Positions 1-8,688 of a stretch of DNA of 24,585 bases are shown here, in pieces. The translations under genes were made by a program, and so were the position numbers. Within the stretch, counting starts at the first letter, position 1. Every line of letters starts with the position of its first letter. The notes below the pieces were generated by a model. It worked only from the letters and a program-made list of their open reading frames with translations, ran no database searches and was not told where the DNA came from. This DNA comes from Chitinophagaceae bacterium UBA1946. GTDB lineage: Bacteria; Bacteroidota; Bacteroidia; Chitinophagales; Chitinophagaceae. Location of the stretch: positions 1 to 24,585 of the forward strand of contig DDEU01000022.1 in assembly GCA_002336815.1 (NCBI GenBank). The letters are read 5' to 3'.

Positions 1-105
1 CAGTTGATGAACCTGGGCTGGAAGATACTGATCCCATTGGCCCTGTTCAATATGCTGGCAACAGGTGCGCTGATACTCTTAAAACAAAACGGCTGGCATT
101 TTTAA
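1..105 (+). CDS. nuoH: NADH-quinone oxidoreductase subunit H, C-terminal end (partial)
   Basis: The window opens inside a reading frame of 34 codons that ends in TAA. The peptide has the hydrophobic stretch ILIPLALFNMLATGALILL and ends KQNGWHF, which fits the last membrane helix of the complex I membrane-arm subunit NuoH. NuoH lies at the quinone-binding junction of complex I and normally directly precedes nuoI, as it does here. The identification rests on this short tail plus gene order, so it is well supported by context but not by a diagnostic motif. The 5' part lies outside the window. Confidence 0.75.
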   Translation, partial: QLMNLGWKILIPLALFNMLATGALILLKQNGWHF

Positions 106-156
106 CTAATACAAATATATTTGTGCCACTTTTAAAGTGGCGGTAAAAAATAAAAC

Positions 157-705
157 ATGCAATCATTAACCAACAGGGCAAAACCGGTAGACCGCAGACC
201 GATGAGTATGCTGGAAAGGGCTTACCTGCCGGCTATCTTTAAAGGCATGAGCATAACGTTTGGGCATATGTTCAAAAAAAGGCCCACCATTGATTATCCT
301 GAAAAGACAAGGCCTTTCAGCCCCGTTTTTCGTGGGCTGCATATTTTGAACCGGGATGAGCAGGGAAGAGAAAATTGTACTGCCTGCGGTTTGTGTGCAG
401 TAGCCTGTCCTGCTGAAGCCATCACCATGGAAGCTGCAGAAAGAAAACCAGGGGAAGAAAATTTATACAGGGAAGAAAAATATGCAGCAAAGTACGAGAT
501 CAATATGCTGCGTTGCATTTTTTGTGGCTTGTGCGAAGAAGCTTGTCCGAAAGATGCCATTTATTTAAGTGAAACATTTGCACCGGCCAACTACCAGCGC
601 AAGGGATTTATTTACGGAAAGGATGACCTGCTCATTCCTAACCCCGTAACTGAACCCGAAGCGTATGCAAAGGCCAAAGGTGGCCGTGTTGATATGAAAC
701 ATTAA
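157..705 (+). CDS. nuoI: NADH-quinone oxidoreductase subunit I (2x[4Fe-4S])
   Basis: NuoI carries the two tetranuclear iron-sulfur clusters (N6a/N6b) that pass electrons toward N2 and quinone in complex I. The 182-residue protein has two complete ferredoxin motifs, CTACGLCAVACP (C74, C77, C80, C84) and CIFCGLCEEACP (C120, C123, C126, C130), with the usual spacing for this family. The length is normal for NuoI. It lies between nuoH and nuoJ on the same strand, 51 bp after the nuoH stop, and is presumably co-transcribed. It acts at the cytoplasmic face of the inner membrane. Nothing looks damaged. Confidence 0.97.
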   Translation: MQSLTNRAKPVDRRPMSMLERAYLPAIFKGMSITFGHMFKKRPTIDYPEKTRPFSPVFRGLHILNRDEQGRENCTACGLCAVACPAEAITMEAAERKPGEENLYREEKYAAKYEINMLRCIFCGLCEEACPKDAIYLSETFAPANYQRKGFIYGKDDLLIPNPVTEPEAYAKAKGGRVDMKH

Positions 706-742
706 ATCGTTCTTTATTCGTCATTTGTTATTGCAATCTAAC

Positions 743-1261
743 ATGAGTGTTACACAAATATTATTTTGGTTCTTAAGTTTCCTGGCCATTGGCGGCGCCG
801 TGATGGTGGTAGCCAGCAGGAGCCCGGTAAACAGTATCTTATTTCTCATCATTACATTCTTCGCTATATCGGGACACTATATCCTGCTCAATGCACAGTT
901 CCTCGCAATTGTTAACATCATCGTGTATGCAGGGGCCATCATGGTGCTGTTTTTATTTGTGGTGATGCTGATGAACCTGAATGCAGAAACTGAGCCGCCG
1001 CATAAAAGCAAATACCTGATGTACGCCGGTGTGATCACCGGGTCAAGTTTACTCCTGCTGGTGGTGGCGGCGCTTCGTAAAAGCGAAAGCATTCAGCAAA
1101 TGACCCAGCTAAAAGATGGCGATGTTGGATTGCTGAAGAATTTGGGCAGGGCCCTGTTCACCGATTACGTGTTTCCATTTGAAATAAGCAGTGTATTGTT
1201 TTTAAGTGCCATGATCGGCGCTGTGGTAATATCAAAAAGAGATAAAGAAGTTCATAGTTGA
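743..1261 (+). CDS. nuoJ: NADH-quinone oxidoreductase subunit J
   Basis: NuoJ is a membrane-arm subunit of complex I next to NuoK. The protein has about five hydrophobic helices and the characteristic third-helix region IVNIIVYAGAIMVLFLFVVM, which contains the pi-bulge helix associated with coupling in this family. A TTG six codons upstream (725) would extend the frame, but the ATG at 743, giving MSVTQILFWFL, matches normal NuoJ starts and yields 172 residues. Gene order nuoI-nuoJ is standard. Unusually, the next gene is not nuoK: an unknown gene follows 10 bp after the stop. Confidence 0.95.
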   Translation: MSVTQILFWFLSFLAIGGAVMVVASRSPVNSILFLIITFFAISGHYILLNAQFLAIVNIIVYAGAIMVLFLFVVMLMNLNAETEPPHKSKYLMYAGVITGSSLLLLVVAALRKSESIQQMTQLKDGDVGLLKNLGRALFTDYVFPFEISSVLFLSAMIGAVVISKRDKEVHS

Positions 1262-1271
1262 AAATAAAAAA

Positions 1272-1802
1272 ATGAAAAGAATAGTCCTGTTCGTTGTATT
1301 TATTACTGCAGTCAGCCAGTATTCCTTTGCACAGATCGATATCAATAAACTCCTGAATGTAGATGATCTTATCGGCAGGGTGTTAAAAGTGAAAAAGGGA
1401 TTTGCGCCGAAGTTCTCAGCCGGCAACATCGAAATACCCAAGATCACAAAAGTGGCTGAATTATTCAATGTAAAAGGCAGTACGGAAGCACTTAAGCTTT
1501 TTAATACATTTAAAACTGGCCGTACTATTTACAGGATCGCTGCAGTGGCAGGAACGGCCGTCTCAGTGTATGGAACTATAAAAGCAGTAGATAAAGCAGC
1601 CCGTAAACAGGAGTACCAAAAAGCACTGGTGGGAGGTTTGTCCACCATCGGCGCAGGCCTGCTGGCAAAGTTTTTAACCAAGGCCGCTGCTTATAAAGCG
1701 GTGGATGTATTCAACGGGGTGGCTACAAAAAAAATAAAAGATATTTTATCAATACAACCGGCCAGCAGCACCCTGGGTGTTGGGCTGTATGTAAACTTAT
1801 AA
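1272..1802 (+). CDS. Unrecognised exported/membrane protein inside the nuo operon
   Basis: I do not recognise this 176-residue protein. It has a clear signal peptide, MKRIVLFVVFITAVSQYSFA with a likely cleavage before QIDINK. A basic, amphipathic stretch follows (residues about 22-80), then two small-residue-rich hydrophobic segments, IYRIAAVAGTAVSVYG (about 87-102) and ALVGGLSTIGAGLLAKFL (about 118-135), whose Gly/Ala spacing suggests tightly packed helices. The last residues, TLGVGLYVNL, resemble a beta-strand ending in a hydrophobic residue. It starts 10 bp after nuoJ and ends 7 bp before nuoK, so it must be transcribed with them. It could be a periplasmic or envelope protein carried along in the operon, or an accessory factor of complex I; the sequence does not decide. 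It has no cysteines or obvious catalytic motifs. Confidence 0.8.
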   Translation: MKRIVLFVVFITAVSQYSFAQIDINKLLNVDDLIGRVLKVKKGFAPKFSAGNIEIPKITKVAELFNVKGSTEALKLFNTFKTGRTIYRIAAVAGTAVSVYGTIKAVDKAARKQEYQKALVGGLSTIGAGLLAKFLTKAAAYKAVDVFNGVATKKIKDILSIQPASSTLGVGLYVNL

Positions 1803-1809
1803 CAGCATT

Positions 1810-2139
1810 ATGCCAATCAATTATTATATCGTTTTATCTGTTGCATTGTTCAGTATTGGTATTATTGGTGTACTTACCCGCCGCAATGCCATTATCATTT
1901 TCATGTGTGTAGAGTTAATGCTCAATGCAGCCAATTTATTGCTGGTAGCATTTTCAAAGATGCACAACCTTGCATTGGGACTTAATTTTCCAACCCTTGC
2001 CAGTGATGCACAGATCTTTGTTTTTTTTATCATGGTGGTTGCTGCTGCAGAAGTAAGTGTGGGGCTGGCCATTATTGTGATGATATACAGGAATATCCAT
2101 TCGGTGGATGTTAATTTTTTAAACAGGTTAAAAAACTAA
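1810..2139 (+). CDS. nuoK: NADH-quinone oxidoreductase subunit K
   Basis: NuoK is the small three-helix antiporter-like subunit of complex I (MrpC homologue). The 109-residue product has three hydrophobic segments, the conserved glutamate in MCVELMLNAANLLL (helix 2) and a second conserved acidic site in VVAAAEVSVGLAIIV (helix 3). Both glutamates are known to be needed for proton translocation in the family. Length is typical. It starts 7 bp after the unknown gene and is followed by nuoL after 23 bp. Confidence 0.97.
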   Translation: MPINYYIVLSVALFSIGIIGVLTRRNAIIIFMCVELMLNAANLLLVAFSKMHNLALGLNFPTLASDAQIFVFFIMVVAAAEVSVGLAIIVMIYRNIHSVDVNFLNRLKN

Positions 2140-2162
2140 AGCCCCGGTAAAGGGCGCAGCTT

Positions 2163-4073
2163 ATGAGCAATACGTTACAAATTGTATGGTTGATTCCCTT
2201 CCTTCCCCTGATCGGTTTCCTGGTCAATGGGTTATTCAGGAAACAATTGTCTAAATCACTCGTGGGCATTATTGGCAGTGGGGTGATACTGGCTTCTTTT
2301 GCATTGAGCGTGTATGTTTTTATGCAGGTAAAGGGCGGCAATATTCACCTGGCACACTATTTCAATTTTATTAATACAGATTCGATAAAAGTTGGATTCG
2401 ATTTCCAGGTTGATCAACTGTCTTCCCTGTTCTTACTCATCATTACAGGTGTGGGCTTTTTGATACATGTGTATTCTACGTCTTACATGCATGAAGAAGA
2501 CAGCAAGGACTTTGCAAAATATTTTGCCTATCTCAACCTCTTTGTTTTTTCCATGCTCTTGCTCGTAATGGGCGGCAACTACATCATCATGTTCATTGGT
2601 TGGGAAGGCGTAGGCCTTTGTTCTTATTTGCTCATCGGCTTCTGGTTCAGGAACAATGATTATAACAATGCGGCCAAAAAGGCTTTCATCATGAACCGCA
2701 TCGGCGACCTTGGATTTTTGCTGGCGGTGTTCTGGTTATACAATAAGCTCGGCACAACCGATTACCATACTGTTTTTGAAAATGCAGGTAAACTAACCCC
2801 GGCAGATCTTACCGGTATCACCTTATTGCTTTTTGTGGGAGCCACGGGTAAAAGTGCACAGATACCACTGTACACCTGGCTGCCTGATGCGATGGCGGGT
2901 CCTACACCGGTGAGTGCATTGATACATGCCGCTACGATGGTAACAGCAGGTATCTACATGATCGCCCGCAGCAATATCATGTTTACCATGGCGCCGGTTA
3001 CACATTATGTAATTGCAGCAGTTGGTTTAGCCACTGCAATTCTCGCCGCCACCATTGCGCTCAAACAAAACGATATTAAAAAAGTGCTGGCATACTCCAC
3101 CGTTAGCCAGTTGGGTTATATGTTTTTAGGACTCGGTGTTGGTGCTTATACCGGCGCTGTATTCCATGTAATGACGCATGCTTTCTTTAAAGCGCTGTTA
3201 TTCCTGGGAGCAGGCAGTGTGATCCATGCGATGGGTGGCGAACAGGACATGCGCAATATGGGTGGATTGAAAAAATACATGAGTATTACGCACATCACAT
3301 TCTTGCTCGGCTGTTTGGCGATCGCAGGTATGCCACCATTCTCCGGTTTTTTTAGTAAGGATGAAATTTTAGCTGCTGCATTCAAACAAAATCCATTGTA
3401 CTGGGGCCTTGGTGTTGCCGGTGCGATGATGACGGCTTTTTATATGTTTCGTTTATATGGCATGACCTTCCTTGGTAAATTTCGTGGTACCCATGAGCAG
3501 GAACATCACTTACATGAAAGCCCCGCAGCCATCACGGTTCCTTTATCCATACTGGCTGTGCTGGCCGTGATCGGGGGATTGGTAGGTATTCCAGAGGTGT
3601 TCATGCATGGTGGCCACAAACTGGAAGTGTTTTTAGAACCGATCTTCGCCACTACCAATGAATATGTAAAGGAACACCAGCCACACGAAGCATTGTCTCA
3701 TTCAACAGAATTAGGATTGATGGCAGCATCGGTGATCGGTGCGCTGGCTGCGTTGTTATTTGCCTGGAATAAATTCAGCAAATATGAAAAAACGGATGCT
3801 GCAGAAACGGGTCTTGGAAAAATACTGGCCAACAAATGGTATGTGGATGAATTGTACAATACAGTAATTGTAAAACCGCTCAATTCCTTCGCTGCATTTT
3901 TAAACAATGTGGTAGAAAAGAAAGGCATTGATGGTGCGGTAAATGGCGTTGGCAAGGCAGTTAATTATGGCAGCAGGCAGATACGGTTGTTGCAGAGCGG
4001 CCAGGTTGGCACCTATGTATTGCTGATGGTGGTAGGTATCCTGGTATTATTTATTATTCAATTCTTTTTGTAA
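2163..4073 (+). CDS. nuoL: NADH-quinone oxidoreductase subunit L
   Basis: NuoL is the most distal proton-pumping subunit of complex I, related to Mrp antiporters, and ends in a long lateral helix. The protein has 636 residues, a normal length. It carries the conserved glutamate in GWEGVGLCSYLLIGFW (E148) and the channel lysine in GATGKSAQIPLYTWLPDAM (K230), followed by the family signature GPTPVSALIHAATMVTAG. The C-terminal part contains the amphipathic region and a last helix, YVLLMVVGILVLFIIQFFL, that anchors the lateral arm. It is followed by nuoM 11 bp after its stop. Confidence 0.97.
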   Translation: MSNTLQIVWLIPFLPLIGFLVNGLFRKQLSKSLVGIIGSGVILASFALSVYVFMQVKGGNIHLAHYFNFINTDSIKVGFDFQVDQLSSLFLLIITGVGFLIHVYSTSYMHEEDSKDFAKYFAYLNLFVFSMLLLVMGGNYIIMFIGWEGVGLCSYLLIGFWFRNNDYNNAAKKAFIMNRIGDLGFLLAVFWLYNKLGTTDYHTVFENAGKLTPADLTGITLLLFVGATGKSAQIPLYTWLPDAMAGPTPVSALIHAATMVTAGIYMIARSNIMFTMAPVTHYVIAAVGLATAILAATIALKQNDIKKVLAYSTVSQLGYMFLGLGVGAYTGAVFHVMTHAFFKALLFLGAGSVIHAMGGEQDMRNMGGLKKYMSITHITFLLGCLAIAGMPPFSGFFSKDEILAAAFKQNPLYWGLGVAGAMMTAFYMFRLYGMTFLGKFRGTHEQEHHLHESPAAITVPLSILAVLAVIGGLVGIPEVFMHGGHKLEVFLEPIFATTNEYVKEHQPHEALSHSTELGLMAASVIGALAALLFAWNKFSKYEKTDAAETGLGKILANKWYVDELYNTVIVKPLNSFAAFLNNVVEKKGIDGAVNGVGKAVNYGSRQIRLLQSGQVGTYVLLMVVGILVLFIIQFFL

Positions 4074-4084
4074 ACTATATTTTG

Positions 4085-5584
4085 ATGTTCGGTAACAGTA
4101 TTACAATTCCTCATTTGCTCATATTCATCCCGGTAATAGCAGGGCTGGTAACTTTTTTTATTAAGAGTGAATCCGGCGCTAAAACATGGAGTTTACTGGC
4201 AGCTTTTATTACCCTTGGCGTTTCTGCGGCGAGCCTGGTGTACAGCAAAAACAACGAACTGAATGGTTTAACGTTTAACTACGAATGGCTGAAACACATC
4301 GGCGCCAGCTTTGCAGTTTCCCTGGATGGTACGGGCAGGCTCCTTACTTTTCTTACTGCCGTTTCTTTCCCCATCATTTTTATTGCCACTTATAAAAATT
4401 CGTATAAGAGCAGCAATGTATTTTATGGCCTCATGTTACTGTCGCAGGCTGGTTTAATGGGCGTGTTTGTTGCGTCCGATGCATTACTGTTTTATTTTTT
4501 CTGGGAACTGGCACTGGTACCCGTGTACTTCCTTTGCAGCCGCTGGGGCGGAGAAAGAAGGATACAGGCAACCTTCAAATTTTTTGTATACACTTTTGCC
4601 GGTTCATTGCTGATGCTGATCGGTATCATTTACGTGTACCTGCACACCAGCCCTGTGCTGGATCCCAACACACATGCCATCGTGGTGGAACACAGTTTTT
4701 CCATGTCTTATTTTCACGGGGTATTGTTAAGCCCTTCCCAGCAAAACTGGTTGTTCTGGCTTTTCTTTATTGCTTTTGCTGTTAAGATGCCCATCTTTCC
4801 TTTCCATACCTGGCAGCCGGATACCTACGAACAATCACCCACAGCAGTTACCATGGTGTTGAGCGGCGTAATGGTAAAGATGGGTTTGTTTGGTGTGATC
4901 CGCTGGATATTGCCGGTGTTTCCACAGGCCGTGATAAAATTTGACAATGTAGTGATCGGGTTATCTGTTGTCGGGATGATCTATGCAAGCCTGATAGCAA
5001 TTAAACAGGATGACCTTAAACGTTTCGCTGCTTATTCATCCATTGCCCATATTGGTTTGATGTGTGCGGCCATCTTTACTGCAAAATCCATTGCGCTGGA
5101 AGGGGTGATGGTGCAGATGTTCAATCATGGCATTAACATCATCGGTTTGTGGATCGTGATCGGGTTGATCGAAAAACAACTCGGCGTACGGAAGATCTCG
5201 CAGTTGGGTGGTGTTGCACACAGGGCGCCCGTACTAACCATTATGCTGGTAGTGATCGCATTCGCCAATATCGCACTGCCGCTTACCAATGCTTTTGTTG
5301 GAGAATTCATGATGTTTACCGGCCTGTTCCAGTTCAATATATGGTACACAGTGTTTGCAGGAATCAGCATCATACTGGCTGCGGTGTACACATTGAACAT
5401 GGTGCAGAAAGTTTTCTTTGGAGAGAACAATGATCTTACAGCCAGCATGACGGATATTTCATTGAATGAAAAATTCATTCTTGTTGTAGTGCTGGTACTG
5501 ATATTTTTTGTTGGGGTTTACCCTCAGCCGTTTTTTGATCTTACAAAAGACAGCATTGCGCTTTTATTAACAAGATTCAAGTAA
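4085..5584 (+). CDS. nuoM: NADH-quinone oxidoreductase subunit M
   Basis: NuoM is the middle antiporter-like proton-pumping subunit of complex I. The ATG at 4085 is preferred over the preceding in-frame TTG at 4082. The 499-residue product has many transmembrane helices, the conserved glutamate in FFWELALVPVYF (E141) and the lysine in AVKMPIFPFHTWQPD (K234), which falls at the number known for the E. coli protein. The signature HTWQPDTYEQSPTAVTMVLS is present. Gene order L-M-N is the standard arrangement and nuoN follows after about 39 bp. Confidence 0.97.
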   Translation: MFGNSITIPHLLIFIPVIAGLVTFFIKSESGAKTWSLLAAFITLGVSAASLVYSKNNELNGLTFNYEWLKHIGASFAVSLDGTGRLLTFLTAVSFPIIFIATYKNSYKSSNVFYGLMLLSQAGLMGVFVASDALLFYFFWELALVPVYFLCSRWGGERRIQATFKFFVYTFAGSLLMLIGIIYVYLHTSPVLDPNTHAIVVEHSFSMSYFHGVLLSPSQQNWLFWLFFIAFAVKMPIFPFHTWQPDTYEQSPTAVTMVLSGVMVKMGLFGVIRWILPVFPQAVIKFDNVVIGLSVVGMIYASLIAIKQDDLKRFAAYSSIAHIGLMCAAIFTAKSIALEGVMVQMFNHGINIIGLWIVIGLIEKQLGVRKISQLGGVAHRAPVLTIMLVVIAFANIALPLTNAFVGEFMMFTGLFQFNIWYTVFAGISIILAAVYTLNMVQKVFFGENNDLTASMTDISLNEKFILVVVLVLIFFVGVYPQPFFDLTKDSIALLLTRFK

Positions 5585-5605
5585 TTCAACAAAGCATTTC
5601 TTCTT

Positions 5606-5611
5606 AAGGAG
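5606..5611 (+). promoter_or_regulatory. Shine-Dalgarno-like AAGGAG upstream of nuoN
   Basis: AAGGAG lies 12 nt before the nuoN ATG at 5624. Strong Shine-Dalgarno sequences are uncommon in Bacteroidota, and the other nuo genes here lack one this good. The spacing is longer than the usual optimum of 5-9 nt, so its effect is uncertain. Confidence 0.35.
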
Positions 5612-5623
5612 AAACAGAAAGAT

Positions 5624-7042
5624 ATGAATGCAATTATTTTAACAGCGGTTTGGGGAATCGTGATGATGTTTGGTGGTGTATTTTTCAAAAAGAAAACCAC
5701 CGCATTGTACTGGGCTGTCGCCGGCCTGGTGCTGGTGCTGGCATTGAACTGTTACGAGCTGGTGCAGCCTGCCTGGTTCCTGAATAAAACAGAATACCGG
5801 GTACTGTTTAACATTGATGTAAAAGAGATGCTGCATTTTAACAGCTTCAATCTTACATTTATCAGCATCATGCTGGTTTGTACGCTTTTCTATTTCCTGC
5901 TTAATGGCCGCGACATTGAAAAAGTTGGCGACAGCGTATCGGAATATTTCGCCCTGATATTTTTTGTACTCTGCGGTGTTTCGATCGCAGCTACCTTCAA
6001 TACATTGCTCACGCTTTTTCTTGGCATCGAGATCATGTCGATACCACTCTACATACTCACAGGAAGCGATAAACGAAATTTAAAGAGTAATGAAGCTGCC
6101 CTCAAATATTTTTTGATGGGTTCCTTCTCCACCGGCATCATGCTCATGGGCATCGCCTTTGTGTATGGTGGAAACAGCAATGGATCTTTTTTTATTGACG
6201 CCATTAATTTGGGAGATGGAAAAATTCCACCACTGGTTGGCGTAGGATTGGTTTTTCTGCTGATCGCCATGGCTTTTAAAGTTTCAGCAGCACCTTTCCA
6301 TTTCTGGACGCCCGACGTGTACGACGGGGCACCCACCGTATTTACTTCTTTTATGGCAACCATCGTAAAGGCTGCCGGCTTTATCGCCTTTATCCGGTTG
6401 TTTGAAAATGCTTTTGGCAAAGTGCACCTGCAATGGCAGGCATTGATCGCCGTTATTACGGCGGCAACCCTGCTTATTGGTAATATCACCGCAGTTTTTC
6501 AGCAGAGCGTGAAACGCATGCTGGCTTATTCGAGTATCGCACAGGCAGGTTTTATGCTGCTGGCAATTTTTGCCATGAACGAAACCGCCAAAGAAGGTCT
6601 TGTTTTGTATGCGGCTGCTTACAGCCTTGCTACCATCGGCATTTTTGCGATCCTGATCAAAATGAATGATTACACCATTGATGGCTTTAACGGTCTGGCG
6701 AAGCAGCAGCCTGTGCTGGCAGTTACCGCTGCGGTGTTCCTGCTTTCGTTGACCGGTATTCCTTTAACGGCAGGGTTCCAGGCCAAATTCTTCATGCTCG
6801 TAGCGGCCCTTAAAAATGGGCACCAGCATTGGCTGGTAGTTTTTGCCGTGCTGTGTGCTGCCGTAAGCGCCTATTATTATTTTAAGATCATCCAGGCCAT
6901 CTTTTTTAAAGAGGGGAGTGATGTTGCAGCCAACGACTGGGATATCAGTAATGGCTTTAAGATATTGCTGATCATCGTTTCTATGCTCATCATTTTGCTG
7001 GGGCTGTTTCCCACACTTATTACAGAGTGGCTGCATTACTAA
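5624..7042 (+). CDS. nuoN: NADH-quinone oxidoreductase subunit N
   Basis: NuoN is the third antiporter-like proton-pumping subunit of complex I. The 472-residue product has the conserved glutamate in GIEIMSIPLYILTG (E136) and lysine in FKVSAAPFHFWTPDVYDG (K219), followed by the signature GAPTVFTSFMATIVKAAGF. Helices run through the whole length and the last, ILLIIVSMLIILLGLFP, lies close to the C-terminus. It closes the nuo operon: the next gene starts 115 bp later and is unrelated. No hairpin terminator is obvious after it. Confidence 0.97.
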   Translation: MNAIILTAVWGIVMMFGGVFFKKKTTALYWAVAGLVLVLALNCYELVQPAWFLNKTEYRVLFNIDVKEMLHFNSFNLTFISIMLVCTLFYFLLNGRDIEKVGDSVSEYFALIFFVLCGVSIAATFNTLLTLFLGIEIMSIPLYILTGSDKRNLKSNEAALKYFLMGSFSTGIMLMGIAFVYGGNSNGSFFIDAINLGDGKIPPLVGVGLVFLLIAMAFKVSAAPFHFWTPDVYDGAPTVFTSFMATIVKAAGFIAFIRLFENAFGKVHLQWQALIAVITAATLLIGNITAVFQQSVKRMLAYSSIAQAGFMLLAIFAMNETAKEGLVLYAAAYSLATIGIFAILIKMNDYTIDGFNGLAKQQPVLAVTAAVFLLSLTGIPLTAGFQAKFFMLVAALKNGHQHWLVVFAVLCAAVSAYYYFKIIQAIFFKEGSDVAANDWDISNGFKILLIIVSMLIILLGLFPTLITEWLHY

Positions 7043-7157
7043 GCACACGCTCCAGAACCTCCGTAAGGATACTCATGCGCTATTCATTTTGCCGCCTGTA
7101 AATTATTTTCTGTCTTAAATAGTTTTTAGCATTTAACTTTAAGCAGAATTTCAATTC

Positions 7158-8441
7158 ATGAAGTATAAAGACATACTATCCCTCTCTTTTAATACCATTA
7201 AAAGCAACCGTCTCCGCACTGCCATCACTGTTATCATCATTGCATTTGGTATCATGGCATTGATCGGTATCATTACCGCTATTGAGGCGGTGAATGGAAG
7301 TCTTACCAAAAGCTTTTCAACCATGGGGGCCAATGCCTTCAGCCTTCGCTACAAAGAACGGCATATAAGATTTGGCGATGGAGGAAACCGCGGCGAAACA
7401 AAAAAAGTAAGCCGCAATTCTTTAAAAGCGAAGGCTTCCAGCGAGGGCAGGGTGATCACGTATGATGAGGCCAGGGAATTCAAGCAACGCTATAATTTCC
7501 CTGCCGTGGTAGGCATTGCCATACAGGGCCCCGGCGGTATCATTGTGAACAATGAAACAAAAAAAACGAACCCGGATATACGGGTGCTGGGCGGAGATGA
7601 AAACTATTTAACCCTGAACGGTTACGAAATAGAGGCTGGCCGCAACTTTTCGGAATCGGATGTGGAAAGCGGTTCTGCAGTTTGCGTGCTCGGTAATTCA
7701 GTAGCGCAAAAATTATATGGTGATATTGTAGACAAGGCGATCGACAAGATCATCACCGTTGCCAATAATAAGTACCGGGTGATCGGTGTTTTGAAAGACA
7801 AGGGGAGCAGCGCCTTTATGAATGCAGACAAAGTAGTGATCACTACTTATAACAATGTGCGGAGGGTGTATGGAAGCGAAGGGAAGTCTTACAATATTGC
7901 TGTAATGGTGAAAGATATGCGCCTGATGGATGTGGCGATCGGGGAAGCCACCGGAACCTTCAGGCCGGTGCGTAAACTCGATGTAAAGGAGGATGACAAT
8001 TTTTATATTGACAAGAGTGACAGCATCGCACAATCGCTGATGAAAAACCTGGGCTTTTTAAAATATGCAACCTTGGCCATTGCCCTTATCACTTTGCTGG
8101 GTGCTGCCATAGCGTTGATGAACATCATGCTCGTGGCCGTGAGTGAACGTACCAAGGAGATCGGGCTTATCAAATCGCTGGGCGGAAAAGCCACCGAGAT
8201 ACGGGCACAGTTTTTATGGGAATCTATCCTGATCAGTTTGATGGGTGCTGCACTTGGTATCGTGTTGGGTATCTCCATCGGCAATATCGTGGCAGTGATG
8301 GTGAATACCGGTTTCGTGGTGCCCTGGGCGTGGGTAATAGCAGGTGTGCTGGTGTGTTCTCTTGTTGGGTTGCTGGCGGGTTTGTACCCTGCATACAAAG
8401 CAGCCAAACTCGATCCCATTGTGGCATTGCGATATGAATAA
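7158..8441 (+). CDS. MacB/FtsX-type ABC transporter permease
   Basis: This 427-residue protein has the layout of a MacB-like permease: an N-terminal helix (SNRLRTAITVIIIAFGIMAL, about residues 16-35), a periplasmic MacB-PCD-type domain (about 45-290), and three C-terminal helices of the FtsX domain. That domain includes the family motif VSERTKEIGLIKSLGG and the ending PAYKAAKLDPIVALRYE, both very typical. Such permeases work with a separate ATPase as mechanotransmission or export systems, not as classic importers. No ATPase or membrane-fusion gene is adjacent, so the partner must be encoded elsewhere. It stands alone between nuoN and the exb cluster and ends just before a hairpin terminator. 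The substrate cannot be inferred. Confidence 0.92.
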   Translation: MKYKDILSLSFNTIKSNRLRTAITVIIIAFGIMALIGIITAIEAVNGSLTKSFSTMGANAFSLRYKERHIRFGDGGNRGETKKVSRNSLKAKASSEGRVITYDEAREFKQRYNFPAVVGIAIQGPGGIIVNNETKKTNPDIRVLGGDENYLTLNGYEIEAGRNFSESDVESGSAVCVLGNSVAQKLYGDIVDKAIDKIITVANNKYRVIGVLKDKGSSAFMNADKVVITTYNNVRRVYGSEGKSYNIAVMVKDMRLMDVAIGEATGTFRPVRKLDVKEDDNFYIDKSDSIAQSLMKNLGFLKYATLAIALITLLGAAIALMNIMLVAVSERTKEIGLIKSLGGKATEIRAQFLWESILISLMGAALGIVLGISIGNIVAVMVNTGFVVPWAWVIAGVLVCSLVGLLAGLYPAYKAAKLDPIVALRYE

Positions 8442-8446
8442 ACGAT

Positions 8447-8476
8447 AACAGCAACCGTTTGCTGCTGCTGTTTTTT
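8447..8476 (+). terminator. Rho-independent terminator after the ABC permease gene
   Basis: AACAGCA (8447-8453) pairs with TGCTGTT (8466-8472), and a run of six T follows (8471-8476). An alternative inner stem, CAGCAA/TTGCTG, uses the same bases. The hairpin starts 5 bp after the permease stop codon, as expected for a terminator that separates it from the exbB cluster. Confidence 0.6.
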
Positions 8477-8533
8477 GAATGAATATTAAAATCAAAGCCC
8501 TCTCAAAAAAAAATCAAAAAAAAAAATGCCCTG

Positions 8534-8563
8534 TTTGTTTCTTTGGGTTTATTTATTAACTTG
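8534..8563 (+). promoter_or_regulatory. Candidate Bacteroidetes-type promoter of the exbB-exbD-exbD-tonB cluster
   Basis: TTTG (8534-8537) is followed after 19 bp by TAACTTG (8557-8563). This resembles the Bacteroidetes consensus TTTG-N19-21-TAnnTTTG with one T missing in the downstream box. It lies in the 247-bp gap between the terminator at 8447-8476 and the exbB start at 8689, leaving a 5' leader of about 120 nt. It is a pattern match only. Confidence 0.35.
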
Positions 8564-8688
8564 TGCCACACAACGATAGAATAAAAACGATTGTTCCCTT
8601 TGTTGTAATCTGTATTAATCTCTGGAAAATATTCCAAAAATTTTTAACGAAACCGCTTTAATTTCACTCACAAAAAAAATTGAACGTC

